DNA of 15,293 bases, from the NCBI GenBank assembly GCA_944351345.1, contig CALVPO010000028.1, positions 1 to 15,293 on the forward strand, given 5' to 3'. This document shows, in pieces, positions 13,873 through 15,293 of this stretch. This stretch comes from an uncultured Bacilli bacterium. GTDB taxonomy: Bacteria; Bacillota_I; Bacilli_A; RF39; UBA660. The stretch's first letter is position 1; each line of letters opens with the position of its first letter. The notes under the pieces were generated by a model. The model saw only the letters and a program-made list of their open reading frames with translations. It was not told the DNA's origin and searched no databases. The position numbers and the translations under genes are program-made.

Positions 13873-14602
13873 CTAACTTTCTTTTATAATCAAAATCATC
13901 AACCAGTCCCATTTGTCTAACTTCACTAGGTTCAATAAATTCATCATTCTCTCTATTATACATACTAGCCGTCTCTTCATCAGTATAACTAAAATTAGAT
14001 TTATCATGCCTATTCATATTACTAGCTCTATCTAAACTAATAATATATTTCCTAAACGTAACATATCTAGATAATTCATCTTCAATCATACTCTCAAATT
14101 TCTCACAATCTTTTCCTTGAATCATACTATTAAAAGTAGAATTATATATCTTTATCAATCTAAAAAGTTCTTTATTATTACGAAAATACATTTCCCTATA
14201 TTTATCAACATCACAAATATCAATAAAATTCATAAGATCATCAAAAACTCTTCTAAAAATAACATTATCTCTTCTTATAGCATAAGAATATCTATATTTA
14301 CCATCAGCAAAATACTTAAGTTCAACATCTTCAGAACATATATTAATAATCTTATTATCAACAATAACATCATAATAAATAGGTTTCTCTCCCTTTTTAA
14401 CATCATACTTTATAGCCAGTTTATTAAAACCATGTAAATCATATTTTGCCCAAATTATACGCCATAACTGTTGCAAATTCATACCAGAAGTAAAATTATC
14501 TATAGTAAATAAATTAGTCAAATCAACTCCATCTATTTTTATTTCTCTAACTCTTCTCTTAACATCATCACAATTAATCACTACCAAGCTATATTTTCCC
14601 AT
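13859..14602 (-). CDS. Hypothetical protein, 247 aa
   Basis: I do not recognise this protein. From the ATG at 14602 it starts MGKYSLVVINCDDVKRRVRE; an upstream TTG (14620) opens the frame but lies in the GGGAG leader region and is rejected. The first part (about 1-110) looks mixed alpha/beta, with IDGVDLTNLF, NLQQLWRIIWAKYD and the two-strand-like YYDVIVDNKIINI. The middle (about 118-200) is helical, and the last 50 residues are polar and probably disordered, with NMNRHDKSNFSY and EFIEPSEVRQMGLVDDFDYK. There is no signal peptide, no membrane segment and no clear catalytic motif, so it is probably cytoplasmic. It lies alone between a carboxypeptidase and a flippase gene, with its own extended -10 promoter and a terminator hairpin. 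Codon use matches its neighbours. It is clearly a gene; its role is unknown. Confidence 0.75.
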   Translation of the reverse strand: MGKYSLVVINCDDVKRRVREIKIDGVDLTNLFTIDNFTSGMNLQQLWRIIWAKYDLHGFNKLAIKYDVKKGEKPIYYDVIVDNKIINICSEDVELKYFADGKYRYSYAIRRDNVIFRRVFDDLMNFIDICDVDKYREMYFRNNKELFRLIKIYNSTFNSMIQGKDCEKFESMIEDELSRYVTFRKYIISLDRASNMNRHDKSNFSYTDEETASMYNRENDEFIEPSEVRQMGLVDDFDYKRKLVRSK

Positions 14603-14633
14603 AATAACACCAACTCCCAAAATTTATACCTAT

Positions 14634-14642
14634 AGTATACCA
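14634..14642 (-). promoter_or_regulatory. Extended -10 promoter of the 247-aa gene
   Basis: TGGTATACT on the minus strand is an extended -10 element about 30 bases before the ATG. A TTGATG at 14664-14659 could be the -35 box but sits at a long 19-base spacing, which the extended -10 may compensate for. Confidence 0.5.
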
Positions 14643-14661
14643 CAAATTTTAAAAAATACAT

Positions 14662-14690
14662 CAAAAAAGAAGTTATTAAATAAACTTCTT
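14662..14690 (-). terminator. Terminator of the carboxypeptidase gene
   Basis: On the minus strand AAGAAGTT (14690-14683), an 8-base loop and AACTTCTT (14674-14667) pair over 8 bp and run into TTTT. It begins 10 bases after the stop codon. Confidence 0.75.
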
Positions 14691-14700
14691 AAACAAATAA

Positions 14701-15293
14701 CTATATATTACCACTAATTATATCTAACATATTTCTTCCAAATATAGTAACAATAGAGGCCCTATCCACATTTTTATCAACAGTAGCATCTATCTTCATA
14801 ATAGTTTTCCCATCTTCAATAACATTTATCTTACCTACAACATCTCCCTTCTTAACAGGAGCACTTACATCATCAATATCAAATTCATATGTAACATTTC
14901 TTTTTGTTCCAACCTTAGTATTCAAAATATTAACATCTTCCATAGGCACAATATTAACTAATTTATCTTTACCACCATTAACCTTCTTTGTAGATAAAAC
15001 CTTACTTTTAGGTAAAATTGTATCTATTTGATAAGTATTAAAACCATAATCTAACATTTTAGTAGTTTCACTATTTCTAACAGCTGATGTCGGTTCTCCC
15101 ATAACAACAGTAATAAGTCTCATATTATTCTTCTTAGCAGTAGTAGTAATACAATAAAGTGCTGTCTCCGTATACCCAGTCTTTAAACCATCTACCCCAC
15201 TATAATATCTTACTAATTTATTAGTATTAACAAGCCAAAAACTATTATCTGTATCTTTTCTCAAATAATCTTCATATGTCCCAGTATACTCAA
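14701..15293 (-). CDS. D-alanyl-D-alanine carboxypeptidase, PBP5/DacF type (N-terminus outside window)
   Basis: This enzyme removes the terminal D-Ala from peptidoglycan stem peptides outside the cell. Only the last 197 residues or so are present; the frame stays open to the right edge, reading EYTGTYEDYLRKDTDNSFWL, so a TTG at 15264 is not the start. The part seen contains LVNTNKLVRYYSGVDGLKTG followed by YTE, including the conserved KTG box of serine-type penicillin-binding proteins; the SxxK and SxN motifs must lie beyond the edge. The C-terminal beta-rich PBP5-type domain follows (about the last 95 residues: ILPKSKVLSTKKVNGGKDKL onward, with VGKINVIEDGKTI). The protein ends ...FGRNMLDIISGNI with no obvious amphipathic membrane helix or transmembrane anchor after the domain, so anchoring is unclear. 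It is followed by a terminator. Confidence 0.93.
   Translation of the reverse strand, partial: EYTGTYEDYLRKDTDNSFWLVNTNKLVRYYSGVDGLKTGYTETALYCITTTAKKNNMRLITVVMGEPTSAVRNSETTKMLDYGFNTYQIDTILPKSKVLSTKKVNGGKDKLVNIVPMEDVNILNTKVGTKRNVTYEFDIDDVSAPVKKGDVVGKINVIEDGKTIMKIDATVDKNVDRASIVTIFGRNMLDIISGNI

Noticed and set aside
14117..14437. Plus-strand open frame of 106 codons opposite the 247-aa gene
   Set aside because: Ile/Asn/Lys-rich antisense shadow. The minus-strand frame has a promoter, a plausible start and a terminator; this one has none.

Overview
This is an AT-rich stretch of a Gram-positive-type genome (by eye a little under one third G+C). It reads in the standard genetic code: every tryptophan seen is TGG, and TGA acts as a stop at least once. 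A glmS ribozyme, a CIRCE/HrcA heat-shock operon in the order hrcA-grpE-dnaK-dnaJ, a YtgP/MurJ-type flippase and a penicillin-binding-protein carboxypeptidase point to a low-GC Firmicutes/Bacilli lineage, perhaps a small-genome gut Bacilli of the RF39 kind. That placement is inference. The organism makes peptidoglycan.

Layout, left to right. Bases 147-538 hold a plus-strand open frame broken by at least one frameshift. It meets tail-to-tail an exported protein with a phage tail-collar-like C-terminal domain (535-1236, minus). Upstream of that gene lie two 21-bp direct repeats and an uninterrupted A24 tract. A divergent promoter then drives glmS (1676-3460, plus) through a leader with a Shine-Dalgarno-like sequence in a hairpin loop, followed by a glmS ribozyme. 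A bidirectional terminator (3462-3496) separates glmS from the rest, which is all on the minus strand.

The minus-strand genes, in transcription order from the right edge, are: (a) a D-Ala-D-Ala carboxypeptidase cut by the window edge; (b) an unrecognised 247-aa protein; (c) a MurJ/SpoVB-family flippase; (d) hrcA-grpE-dnaK-dnaJ; (e) two paralogous, probably beta-helical proteins of unknown function, then rsmE and a membrane-anchored 271-aa protein. Each unit in this series ends in its own hairpin terminator. Units b to e start from a visible promoter; the promoter for a lies outside the window.

The heat-shock promoter is a perfect TTGACA-N17-TATAAT. It is bracketed by two CIRCE-like operators, one over the -35 box and one over the start site, so HrcA would repress its own operon from both sides. 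DnaK, DnaJ and GrpE form one chaperone cycle. The carboxypeptidase, the flippase and GlmS, which makes glucosamine-6-phosphate for cell-wall precursors, serve envelope synthesis.

The least explained part is the paralogue pair at 5052-7190. It sits between dnaJ and rsmE, where many Firmicutes carry prmA. The two genes are nearly identical at the DNA level at the N-terminus and in a C-terminal block, but strongly diverged in the repeat-like core. No tRNA, rRNA, CRISPR array or insertion sequence was seen.
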